Origin: Pohlia nutans
Lineage: Eukaryota; Streptophyta; Bryopsida; Bryales; Mniaceae
Assembly (NCBI GenBank): GCA_022496805.1
Contig: CM040101.1
Location: 9,798,501 to 9,862,500 of the forward strand
Direction: 5' to 3'
DNA: 64,000 nt
Shown here piece after piece: positions 45,739-56,499 of this stretch. Below the pieces are notes generated by a model. That model searched no databases, was not told the DNA's origin, and saw nothing but the letters and a program-made list of their open reading frames with translations. Both the position numbers and the translations under genes were made by a program. Numbering within the stretch: the first letter of the stretch is position 1; the number at the start of each line of letters is the position of its first letter.

Positions 45739-46901
45739 TACTTCGTATGAACAAAATACAAAATTATTCTGATCATTACAGCAAAAGAATGAAAGTTGGT
45801 TAATCAATCGTTCATCACTGCAAGGCAGAAACCAGGGCAGGTACTACGGAATTACACCCACTTGATCAAGTGCCAATCAATCGCACCAGCGCGCAGCATT
45901 GGGATACATAGACCGTATCACCAGACCGACAGGGGACTGACTAATCGATCTGAACTCCAACTTAGCATGCATCCTGGACACAGTCAATAAACATTGGAAG
46001 CAAACTCAACAAATGCCTCTCAATTGCAATGTTCAGCAACATCGGCAACACACTTCATACCGAAATCAGGTAGGATCATGAGCTAAATCAAGCCAAACAA
46101 AGACCATCAATGCACACCGTAACTTGCAGCAGGCCGGGGGTCATGTGCATAAACGAATAAATGATTTCTTCAATCTCTGCTGAAAATTTGGAAACAGAGC
46201 ACGCATGCACTTTCGAATTCAACATCTTATAACATCATTCAGAACGCAAAACACCAATCCCGCAAACAGATCGATAATTATGCACAGAAACAGACAATCA
46301 CACACACAACAAAACACAGAATGAGCCCTTATACGCTCGCAGTCTCTATGTCGACTCCGGTCACACATCAGTCAAGACAGTAGCTGGTAACGTACTGTTC
46401 AGACATGTGTTTTGAGTTTGACCGAATGAGAAACTATAGACCGCCCAGCAACACAAACTCACAAAGTGAATGGTGACAGTAAACATTCCCGCAGACTTGA
46501 TCGATACGATCAAAGCCAACCTGCAGAGCCCACCCTACCAACTAGAAACGTTGATACATACATGTCAAATTGTAAACCTTGACAAGTTAACATACAGTTC
46601 CTTCTACAGACTTGAGTCATGGTGACAACACCCAAAATTCAAATCACAGCCGAAAAATGTCTCAATCCAAAGGAATCTACCTCTTCCCCGCAGGCTAGGG
46701 GTAAACCAGTACCTGCTGCATTGATTCTAAGTCTATGTAACAGATTCAAGCTAGCTCGACCTGATCTATCCTGGAACAGAGGGATCCCACTTTTCATGTT
46801 TAATTTCACAAGACGAACTTCCGAACGCCTGTGCATGCGTGCGCGACTTGTGACGACTAGTGACCATGCTTGTACGGTGGCGCTCGAAGTGAGCGAACGG
46901 T

Positions 46902-49314
46902 TTACCAAGGCTCTCCAAGTCCTAGCGCATTCAAAGCTGGATTTGTAGATGATGTCCCTGTGAAGAAGAATTCACACACTTCCTCAGGAGTCATCCCTGA
47001 TACCGGATTCGCTTCGAAATAAGTGTCCATCCGCTCCTGAAGCCCTGTTACTGGAAGCACTGGGAAGTTGCTCTGGCAAGGGTCGCGACTGACGCGTGGT
47101 CGGGCAGCCCCGAGGCTTGGGTTGTCGCCTGCGGGACTGTGCAGCGTTGTTACGGTGCGCAGGTCGCAGGCCGGGCAGACGTTCAGTTTGGATATCGTGC
47201 CGGTTTCAGACGGATGAGGAGGCGTCGTGTGGCTGGCGATCGATGGCGAGCTTGGCTTTGGCGCAGCCTGTGGATTGGGCTGCGGCACTGCAGAGACTGC
47301 AGGCTGTGTATTGCCAGGACGCGGCAATCGGCTCTCGGACGCTTCTAATTGGTTTCCCGATGGTGTTGTCATGGTGCTCGTACCCTTGAGTTTGGCTGCC
47401 GCTGCAGGTGCTGGCTGTTGCTCCTGTCAGGGCCACACAGGAAAACGAGTCGGAGAGTTTAGGCCTTTGCGGGGGGAAATTTAGTGAAATTAAAGATATT
47501 CAGTTGCAATGTTACAACTGAGTCGACCAGGCGAAAAGAAGTTGTAAACAAGGTCGCACGATCACGTTGATTTCCTACACAGTCAGAGCTTCTTCAGCAG
47601 TTTGTGAACGTTGGTGATCATGGTTCGATCACCGAGGGTTGCCAGTTCTACCTGGAACTTACAGCGGTTAAGTGATTGTAATCACAGATTCGGACCAAAA
47701 GAGGTAGACATAATCACTTGCTTTTCACAACCTTGGTCTCACCTGTGGGACGGCAGTAGGGTTCGTTGTGGCTGAGCGTGTCGATGGTATATCTTGTTTG
47801 CGGTTGAGCTCGTTTCGATTTGCTTTATCACGCTCCGTATCCGGAACAGAGGAGTCCTGATCTTTCTGAATCGTCATCTGACCGAACTCCTTTGATCATT
47901 TGTTTGTAACGCTTACGGTCGGTGGTGGGCGGAACTGTTCGCCGAGCTGTGACTCCTGGTGCCTCCAAAGCAGGTGACAATGATGAAGTCCCTGTCGCGA
48001 AGAATGAAAAGGACATGAATGAATTACTTCGGGATCCCGTACTAGCCGAAAAAGAAGACAGATCTGCAGGCTTCCCCTCTTGATCCGAAAAGAAAAGACG
48101 AAAAAGAGAGATCTGTTAAACTATCAGCAGTAATTAGAACATCAGAGCCTTGTGACCAAGAGCGAGCGAATTTATGCCTTGAGGCTACTTGGAAGGAAGA
48201 GAAGCTGAAAGTACCTGCAGCTGATGGTTTGGGGCGAGAGGCGCCAACGTGCCTGTTCTCCGGCTGTGACAAATGCCTTGGTACGGCCAATTCCCCTGCT
48301 TGCTCGGTGTTGTCCGCAAGGAATTCAGGTACAGCTTGTGGAGGTTGTGGCGCGGCTTGGGCAAGCCCGTCGAGGTGCTGGTTTACACCGCCAGAAGCAC
48401 TGCACACACGTCCGTCACCCAAACAAACTGCCTTAGGAAAGTCTACTGAATTTTGTGAAAAAGCGGAGAGAAGTAAGAGGGAATAATCCTTTGTGTCTCT
48501 TTAAACTAGTTAGGACATTGTGTGAAGTGAAACCTACCTCTTGAAGAAAACCCTAAACAACGTCAAGAATAAGTGAAGACTTTGCTTTTTCGCATCATGC
48601 TTCTCATGTACGCTTGTCTTTAGTTGCCAAGTATTTTTGCACGCATCAAGGTGCACTATTGGTGATCACAAATGATTTATCTTGCTTAATTATGGTGAGG
48701 TAACTTTTTAAGATAAGCAAAAGAAAGAATGACAAAAGCTTTGACAAACTTCGTTCATGGTGAATATCTTGGGCTAATGGAATATTCGAACATACACGTG
48801 GCAAGACACTTCATAACAAGCAAAAGCAAGCTTGACAAAACCATTGACGACCTTCATCTTGGATATCTTGGGCTAATCGAATATTCAAAAAATACACGTG
48901 GCAAGACTATTCATAACATAAAAGTTTGGAAAGCTTAGCCTGGGAAAAATGCTTTTTTAAGGATTGTGTTTGCCAATTCGCATAGCAGAGAAACAAGGTC
49001 CATAATACATGAATTGCACAGGAAATCAAAGCTCACATGTAACAAAATGCACAAAAAGGAGATACAGTCTTAGTGAACAGAACAACCAACTCCATGGAGC
49101 CACGGAGGAACGTGATGGAAGTAAGCAAGAGATCGACTGACCTGGAACCGGCGAGTTTGGACTGGATGCCGGTGCGGAGCTTTTTGCATTGCCATCCTGT
49201 GGGCGGGGGATCGCGTGCAACACTTCCGGTCTTGCATTTGCTGGGCGGGGGATCGCGTGCAACACTTCCGGTCTTGCATTTGCGGGGCGGTTGATGGCGT
49301 CGTCGGGTTGGCAT
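46902..49314 (-). pseudogene. Element gene, copy A (four exons, one frameshift)
   Basis: Exons on the minus strand: 49142-49314, 48215-48399, 47743-47991, 46902-47423, with the same splice borders as copy B. Exon 1 has two KCKTGSVARDPP repeats (B has three). Exon 3 carries one extra A (ATGATCAAAGGAG against ATGATCAAGGAG in B), which turns KQMIKEFGQM into KQMIKGVRSD and leads to an early stop. Exon 4 (the 173-residue last exon) encodes the same protein as B. Function unknown. Confidence 0.6.
48750..48930. repeat. Tandem repeat with two ACACGTGGC boxes in intron 1, copy A
   Basis: Two units of about 107 bp share TATCTTGGGCTAAT-GAATATTC and TACACGTGGCAAGAC. ACACGTGGC is a perfect ABRE/G-box core. 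The same two boxes appear on the other strand in B (59,224 and 59,322). They lie in intron 1 of the element gene and may act as an internal enhancer or promoter. Confidence 0.6.
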
Positions 49315-50419
49315 TGTCACGGAATCGCTTGCAAACGGAGTCGCACGCAAGTACGCTGGATTGGATGGGATTCTTGCTTCACGGTAAGTACAGATCGATG
49401 CCGGAATAGAGGCCGATCGATTGGTGAATGCGTCCTGTGGATCCCCTTCACCTGAATTTATGTGCAGCTGAATTCTGCAATGCAAGTTGCGAAGCAGCCT
49501 CGAAATGACATCAGTGCTCCCAGCTGGGTAGCTTGTCCGATCGAACTCGTATGTGGCACGGTCTGGAGAGGCGGACCATTCGTGGATGATTGCCACCTAC
49601 GTCACAGCCACTTTTTTTTTCATTCCCGTAACAGATTTAAAAAATTTATACCTTTCTTTTCACACATTAAAAGAAGTAGTTTGTGTGTGGAAAGATTATG
49701 ATGTGCAATTGGAGTAAGCATTTGGTGCACAATATTGACTTTGGTTAGTTTGGGAGGCTCTCCACTAAATTAAGTGGCATTTTAAATCAATTAGCTGTGG
49801 CATGTGAGGCGTGTCTATATATATATAGCAAGTTTCTTTAAGAATGTTATGTGAATGCAAAGGTCAAATAGGATAAGAATGTTTTTGATAATGAACATTG
49901 GGTGCCCAGGGACCTTAACTTTACGGTTTTACTCCTTTGTAGCCCTTCCTAGCATTGAGCATAAACCCTTGATGCTTTCCAAAAATGCAGGTCGAGCCAT
50001 TAGAGGGGTGTATGCGCATACTTGGACAGGGTTATGGGTTACCGGGGGTAAGGGCGTAACGCTAGTGGAAATAGTGGAAACATAAGAGAAATATAATAGT
50101 TAAATTTATGTTTTGAAACGACAACACCAATTTCATTATAACAGTTGCTCTAGGCCTCTAGTTGTATAAATGGATGTGCATACTAGCTGTGGATAGTAAA
50201 GTAAAATATATAATATTAACAAGTTGACTTATGGACTTTAGGATATAGACTTTTGAAGTTAATTAAATAGTCCAACTTGTTGCACACAAGCATATTAATT
50301 TTTGTAGAAGAAGATTAGGTACTTATGATCGTCAGATATGTATATATGTAGTTTGTATATTAATGTTTTGAAGAGTTATTTGAAAATTGAGGTTTGTAAA
50401 TCATGTAGAGAGTTGCGAT

Positions 50420-50672
50420 AAGGCCATATTCATTATATTGAGACTTTTCGCATATTTTGAGACAAAATGCTAATTATTCAAAAATTCATTTTAAAAATAG
50501 TAATTGAAACCAAAAAATAATAATTCTCAGATAGTGATTCTATAATGAAATTCTAAAAGTTGGTGTTGTGACCTATTTATAAAGAAATATTACTAAAGTG
50601 ATAAACGGTTTATCTTTGAGTCAAGGATAAAAATGAGACTGCGAAAAGTCTCAATATAACGAATATGGCCTT
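50420..50672. mobile_element. MITE with 33-bp inverted ends and CGAT target duplication
   Basis: Starts AAGGCCATATTCATTATATT and ends AATATAACGAATATGGCCTT; the complementary ends extend 33 bp (to GACTTTTCGCA). Flanked by CGAT at 50,416-50,419 and 50,673-50,676. The unoccupied site in B (57,710-57,713, AACATCGCAACTC) has a single copy. Confidence 0.85.
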
Positions 50673-50792
50673 CGATGTTTGAAAGATTGAATTTGCAAAC
50701 TAGGTCAAAAGTTGAGAACTCTTGATGTTGTAGTTTGTGAAGTACTGAAGTAGGTCGAGACTGGAATAATGAGCATTCACAATTGAATCATA

Positions 50793-51077
50793 AGGAGCTC
50801 ATATGGTTCCCCTGTGTTGAGTCCCTCGTGAGTGCCACTTTCTATGTGATTTTGAGTATTGACATGAGCTCATATGGTTCCCCTGTGTTGAGTCCCTCGT
50901 GAGTGCCACTTTCTATGTGATTTTGAGTATTGACATGTGTACAAAATCACCTGCTTAAGCTTAAATAGTCATTTACTTGTAGAAAGAAAGTTTGAACATG
51001 TGTCGAGTTCTGAAGCTCAGAGGGGAAAGTGTTACTTACAGGGGAATCATACATGAAAACCATATGAGATCCCTGTA
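50793..51077. mobile_element. CACAGGG-type foldback MITE with duplicated left arm
   Basis: Second copy of the 39,525 family. The 71-bp left arm (GAGCTCATATGGTTCCCCTG to GAGTATTGACAT) is present twice in tandem (50,795-50,865 and 50,866-50,936). The site is unoccupied in B near 57,590. Confidence 0.8.
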
Positions 51078-52749
51078 AATAGTGTTGAGAGTTACAGTAC
51101 TAGTAATGAATATTATCCACGAGCTTTGGCATGTAGAGTGTAATTGTGCAACTTCACCAGCTTGGTGTTCAATTGTCATTGTGCAGAATTGTAGTCAAAA
51201 CAAAGCCTTGAAGTTGGAAAACTCTTGATGTTAGTTTTTGGTTTAAAATGTTTGTGTTTTCATTTTTAAATTTCATGTACAATTCTCAAGCTTGTCAAAA
51301 CTTTAATGATAGATATGGCTAGATTCCTATGATTACATTGGACATACTTAGTGTTAGTAGAACACATTTGATAGGATTTACTTGACAAGCGAGGAAGTCA
51401 TTAAGTCAAACTCCCCTATTGAATGTTGACATTTATTCTTTTACTGTCACATTTTCTATATGGTATAAGTAAATCAATGATTTGGAAGGGTCCATTTGAG
51501 CTAAAAGTGCGTTGTTTTGATCGAGTCTTTTGGAGGGTCCTTTAGAGTCTTTTGGAGAGTCCTTTTGAGAGTTGTTATAGACAATAAAGTTATGATTTTC
51601 ATTCAAAGAACAAATTTTTGATGTATTGATTTCATTTTTCATTCACATAATCATCATTCTCATTCAATTATAATTCCAAAATTTCTACCAAAAAAGTGTT
51701 ATTTATCATTTAGAAAAGTCTGTAGTGAATCATTGAAATGATTGATGATTGAGGTATTTTAGGGCTTTTAATACCCAAATTTTTACAATATAATTGCTTT
51801 TATCTTGGACTATGTGTTTTATATACATGTTGCAAACATTGGTATTTAAATTTCCTTTTTAATAACAATTTAAATCAAACATCACATTGAAAATGCCCCC
51901 AAAAAAGCATTGAAAAAGCATGTTGACAACTTAGCCATTTTTTATTAGCTTGAATGTACTTGGAATTCTTTCATTATGGAAATTCCAAAAAAAAATAAGA
52001 AAGAAAAATCCAATGTGGAAAGAGGCACAAAATTGAATTTTGTTTTTTCATTCGTCATGCACTTTTTGCAACTGAAGTTAAAAAGTTACTACGAAATTGT
52101 CTAGCAAGATAGCTTTATGTATGTGTGATATGATTAGAAAGAGAATGTTTGGTGAAAATTCTATGCCTCATTTCATGCCACATTGTTCTACAAAAAAATT
52201 GTAAGATCTTAATCAAAACAAATCAAAAGAGTTCTCGAAAAAATCAACTCATAAAATTAAACAACCAAAAAAATTCCAAAAATCACTACACTTAGATAAG
52301 TACATTTCAACTCATCACAACAAATTTCATCCACAAAATTGTCAATATCTTATTTGTAATTGAATTACAAAAGAATTTTGAATTTTAAGTTTCAAATTTT
52401 GTACAAAAATATTGGTGATTGCAATCATATATCTAATCGTATGAATAGGACCTAAAATTCATCATGCACAACTTTTATTTATATGTACATCAAGTTCAAA
52501 ATATCCCTTTTTGTTGCATTTTATAATGCATCTTTGCTATTCTCCAGATCTAGAAAGGGTTGCAGGCATTTTGGGGTTATTGGAGTCCGTGGACGCAGAC
52601 CATGCATTCATAAAGCCCTAAGGCAACACCAACCAATTTTTTACCCAGGGTCTAGGGAAAAAGAAAGGATAAAACCATGATTCCAATGTATGTGTTCATA
52701 CTTAAAATTAACTAGTCTGAGTGTACTAGCAAACACCGTCCTACCAACA

Positions 52750-52990
52750 TTGTATTGGGAACGCGGGAATCAATTTGGAACACAAAAGGAATATGGGAAA
52801 ATGGAAGATTGGAAACTTTGGGAACATAAAGAGAACTTAGAAACATTAGGAAACATGATGTAAACATTAGGGAACATTAGAAAACTTTAGGGAACATGAA
52901 GGGGACACTAGGGAATGTGATGTGAAGCTTTGGGGAACATCATGGGAACTGTGGAGAACGATTTGAGAACATGATGAAAGATTGGATGAA
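52750..52990. repeat. Degenerate GGGAACATTA-type repeat
   Basis: The words GGGAACAT, GAAACATTAG and GAACATGA recur about ten times with irregular spacing of 12-20 bp. A decayed short satellite; no coding frame. Confidence 0.6.
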
Positions 52991-53082
52991 AGGCATGGAT
53001 GTTAAATGTGAATGATTTCGTGACAACTGACATGGTATTGTGACGGATACAAAGTAGGGTAGTGACATGATATCATGAAGAA

Positions 53083-53193
53083 AGTCACATCTCAACTTCA
53101 GACACCGGACTGAGATGGTTCACAGATTTTACAGCATTTCATTTTTGGTGAGCATTTCATTTTTCATTCACTTACTGGGCACTAAAGGGTTAA
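53083..53193. mobile_element. Truncated right end of TTAA family M2
   Basis: ACTTCAGACACCGGACTGAG, CACAGATTTTACAGCATTTC and GGGCACTAAAGGGTTAA match 13,935-14,042 in order. The rest of the element is missing. Confidence 0.75.
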
Positions 53194-53274
53194 ACCTCCT
53201 GTCCTAAGGAAGTGTGCCAAGTATTGTTTCCTTTGTTTAGTGAAACAGTTATTCTCTCTCTCCCTTGAGTCCCT

Positions 53275-55415
53275 TATTGATGCAGCTCATTAGAAGGTTT
53301 CGCTGCCATCCAGAGTGGAAATGGGTAACTCATAGAATCTGGGAAATCCATCATGAACACATCGTTAGTCGCATTATGCTTTAAATACTCATTTTCAACA
53401 TCAACGCAAATTTTGCCGGAATGGCATGGCAACTGAACGTGGCGTTGAGCCTTCCCCTTTTTCCTGTCAACTTTGTCCAACCAAACCGACGACTGGTATC
53501 CAGTTCACATTTCACTTGAGCTACAGAACTGTACTAAGATGGGATTTACTCAGGAGAGGCCCTGGTATCCATTCCAATAATTAATCACAGGTTCCGCCTT
53601 GAACCGTATTGAAGTCTCAAAACCGCAGTAAGCCAGCTGATTGCAGTCTAACCTGTAATGTACTCATCAACCATTGCCAGCTTCAAGGGTGTCACTGACT
53701 TCTCAGCTTCACTTCAAGTTGCATGGCAGTAGAGATGGTTGACATAATGCCTCTCAATATGGAGAGGCCTCACGGGGACTGGTGCGCGGTCTAGGTTGGG
53801 CCGCGACCCCGCGATAGCATGACTAGGGCAGAATCCGGTTGGGAACTTGTATCGGGCGGGAGGACCAATACAAGTGGTAGGATGGCCTGTGCCTTGAATG
53901 AGGCACGAAGGGTGGCGTCACGGGCTGGGTCCGCGGCGTCGTGGTGAGGACAACGATGGACTCGGAGCATGCGGTGACGCGTGGGAAAGCCGCACCCGCG
54001 TCGTGACGTTGTCGTCATGCAGCAAGCACTCGTGGGTGTGTATTGGTGAGACCCCAAGAGCTGAACTAACACCTTGGTGGACCCGTGGTCTTGGGTTAAG
54101 GGTGTTGGGCTAGTGGAATACTAACCTGTGTGTTGCTTGTGCAGGTTAAGTGTTAGGAGCTGCGTCGAGTAGGCGGCGTGGGACGTAGTGCAGTAGAGTT
54201 GCATTACAATGATGAGTGCTCAGCAAGGGTAACTGAGTGGCAAAAGAACAATCACGGGAATGATTTTGGTATGTACTCTTACCCCCACAGTCTTCCTAAA
54301 GTTGCCAATATCGGTATCCGGTAACAGACGATGTGATATTAGAGAGGGCTGTTGGAGGTCTGCCGGTCCAGTGCCACGCCACATTCCTTTTAGGGTTGAA
54401 AGTGGAGTTTGACTGAAGTCACTGAACTAGTGAACTACCCACCTCCATTCAAGTTCAGACTTAGGATTTCATTTGACATGTGTTTAATTTCATGGAAAAA
54501 GCAATGGCAAGTCACTTGTCAACCTTGCCTGTATAACATTAGTACGGAAGTTAAAAGGCTCCTGGTGAGAGAGTAACAGACAATTTGATATAATTAGAGA
54601 AGGAGATGTTCAAGAGGTCTCACTGTGTTTTTAAGCCTGATCGAATCCAGCTACAGGAAGCCGGAACCCAAGCGGTTGACGTTCAATTTTCCCAACCTAG
54701 AACTCTTGTACTACCAATCTTCTAGCATCATGGATTTAATTATAAAATATCTTCATGTACTGTATGGCTGCTGATCATCTCAAGTTCAGAAAGTAATCTC
54801 TCGCGTTACCTTCTCATAAAATCATGATCCAGGCCTGCAATTGGCATGATCGACATGGTATCCTTGTGAGCTTAGGACTTCTAGAAGTAAACGTAACTGT
54901 GCTTAATTTACGTACTGTTTAGCTTTCAAGTTTTCGAATTTGTTTCATCGAGATCGATCAGTGCCGGGATGGACATCGATCACTGCGTCTGGCCGGTAAT
55001 GAAGAATCTGCTTGGAAGAAGACGAAGCTGGCCTTCGACCACACCAGAGGAAGACATCAATCGATTATTCCGATTTTTATTTGGTGCGACTGATGCTTAT
55101 CATTTCATGAATTGCAACGCTATATATGCCAGCTGCCTTCGACATTAATTACGCCGATCCGCTGTATGCAGATGGAGAACAACCCGACTCTGAGCTTTGT
55201 TTGCCTTCGATGTTGCACGCGCATGCATGCATGGCCTAAGCAGTGAAACGACTTGGCCGCTCCGTACATGATATGTTCTTCACACGCTGTGGCCTGCATA
55301 ATTGATCCCGGCTCAGAGCTCGCTGATCATCGTTATTTCCAAGACAGTAGGGATCGTTCAGTTCCAGCTGGTCAACATTCCTGGCAAGCGAGGATCGAAG
55401 TCTGCTGCAGTATTA
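53275..55415 (+). repeat. Dispersed segment S, copy 2 (most continuous)
   Basis: Contains in one piece what copy 1 has at 25,780-26,735 and 37,996-38,944. It has its own insertions relative to copy 1: a GC-rich block at about 53,725-54,212 and about 160 bp near 54,372-54,535. No intact gene seen. Confidence 0.78.
53725..54212. mobile_element. GC-rich insertion in segment S copy 2
   Basis: Absent from copy 1, where GTTGCATGG is followed almost directly by ACTCAGGAAGGGTAACTGAG (26,230). Its composition (GGGCCGCGACCCCGCGATAG, GGGCTGGGTCCGCGGCGTCG) contrasts sharply with its surroundings. CAGTAGAG occurs at both edges and could be a target duplication. Frames across it are short and uninformative. 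Confidence 0.55.
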
Positions 55416-55575
55416 GTGTATCCGGCTTTTGTCGTATGAAAATCGGACGTCCGGAACAGCTCTATCATGTCCGAAGTGTTAGTAAGGTTATGCACGGTGG
55501 CGTCTTCCACCACCAGAACAGTTCGCCGATCTGAAACTCCTGGTTCCTCCAATGCAGACGAAGATGATGAAGTCC
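55358..55575 (-). pseudogene. Lone exon related to exon 3 of the element gene
   Basis: After an acceptor (GTCACGACAG) it reads GTSSSSSALEEPGVSDRRTV, against GTSLPSPALEAPGVTARRTV in the element gene, then diverges (LVVEDATVHNLTNTSDMIEL). It lies between A and B but outside both, within segment S copy 2. It implies that the element gene belongs to a wider gene family. Confidence 0.55.
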
Positions 55576-55584
55576 CTGTCGTGA

Positions 55585-55917
55585 CACAAGGAGATCCTTT
55601 GAAATTCCCAAATACACATATGGGAGATTTAAGCAAATTCCCTTGTAGGAATGGACATGTAAACAGGATTCAAATTTTCCCTGTTAGACGTGTATATGGG
55701 AATTTTAATTTCCCTGCTAAACACCGAATTAGCAATTCATTTGTTCTCAAATTCTCTTAGCAAATCCCTTATGCATCTGAAGTCCCTCATACACTATGAG
55801 AGAACTGTCTATTTTTTCCCATATTGCCACATTCCCTCATGAGTGTAATTAGAAGAGGGAAATAACAGGGAAAACCAAGCTATTTCCCATATGGGACACC
55901 CACAGAATCTCCTTGTG
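55585..55917 (+). mobile_element. CACAAGGAGAT MITE, copy 1
   Basis: Starts CACAAGGAGATCC and ends GAATCTCCTTGTG. It contains CTCATGAGTGTAATTAGAAG and GGGAAAACCAAGCTATTTCC. Its insertion point immediately follows the exon-3-like fragment. Confidence 0.8.
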
Positions 55918-56159
55918 TCTCACTTACTGTTTTGGGGATGGATCACAAGATGATTACTTTTGGCTGTGCCTTAGTTTTTTGATACATAAGGGATAGAGGT
56001 TTGGAAGATTGGAAGTTTGAGAGTAGCATAGAAATCTATGTAAGTCCTAGTAAGCAATCAAATAGGGCATATTCACATAATTTCGTACTTTGTAACTAAG
56101 CGGCTTAGCTAGCTAGTAGGCGTCTTTGCAAAGGTCTTCGCAATGCAAGCCTTCAGGTT

Positions 56160-56499
56160 CACAAGGAGATTTTGCACATGGGTGTCCCATATGGGAAATA
56201 GCTTGGTTTTCCCTGTTATTTTCCTCTTCCAATTACACTCATGAGGGAATGTGGCAATATGGGAAAAAATAGACAGTTCCCTCATAGTATATGAGGGACT
56301 TCAGATGCATAAGGGATTTGCTAAGAGAATTTGAGAACAAATGAATTGCTAATTTGGTGTTTAGCAGGGAAATTAAAATTCCCATATACACGTTTAACAG
56401 GGAAAATAATTTGAATCCCGTTTACATGTCCATTTCTACAAGGGAATTTACTTTAATCTTTCATATGTGTATTAGGGAATTTTAGAGGATCTCCTTGTG
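56160..56499 (-). mobile_element. CACAAGGAGAT MITE, copy 2 (inverted)
   Basis: The same element in the opposite orientation (GGAAATAGCTTGGTTTTCCC, CTTCCAATTACACTCATGAG), 243 bp downstream of copy 1. Flanked by GTT on both sides, consistent with a 3-bp target duplication. Confidence 0.82.

Larger units (their letters stand above)
43624..52580. mobile_element. Element A: 9-kb TTAA element with long terminal inverted repeats
   Basis: Left end TTAACCCCTAAATGCCC; right end GCATTTTGGGGTTAT (last TTAA now TTAT). Inward, the two ends are complementary for about 1.8 kb on the left (to about 45,400) and 2.4 kb on the right (from about 50,150). Landmarks: M1-like outer 550 bp, then TTTTTTTGGAATT...AAAGAATTCCA, then CTTCAAAAGTTCCTATCCTT against its diverged complement. 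The right arm is lengthened by two nested MITEs. The middle carries a four-exon gene. There is no transposase. A second, inverted copy is element B. M1 MITEs share its ends, so A and M1 form one TTAA family. Confidence 0.75.

Noticed and set aside
47096..47484. Plus-strand frames opposite the last exon of the element gene
   Set aside because: GC-rich exon sequence leaves several frames open. These copies have no splice partners or starts that make sense, whereas the minus-strand frame joins three upstream exons in phase.
43624..52580. Element A as a retrovirus-like LTR element
   Set aside because: The terminal repeats are inverted, not direct, and there is no gag, protease, integrase or reverse transcriptase frame.
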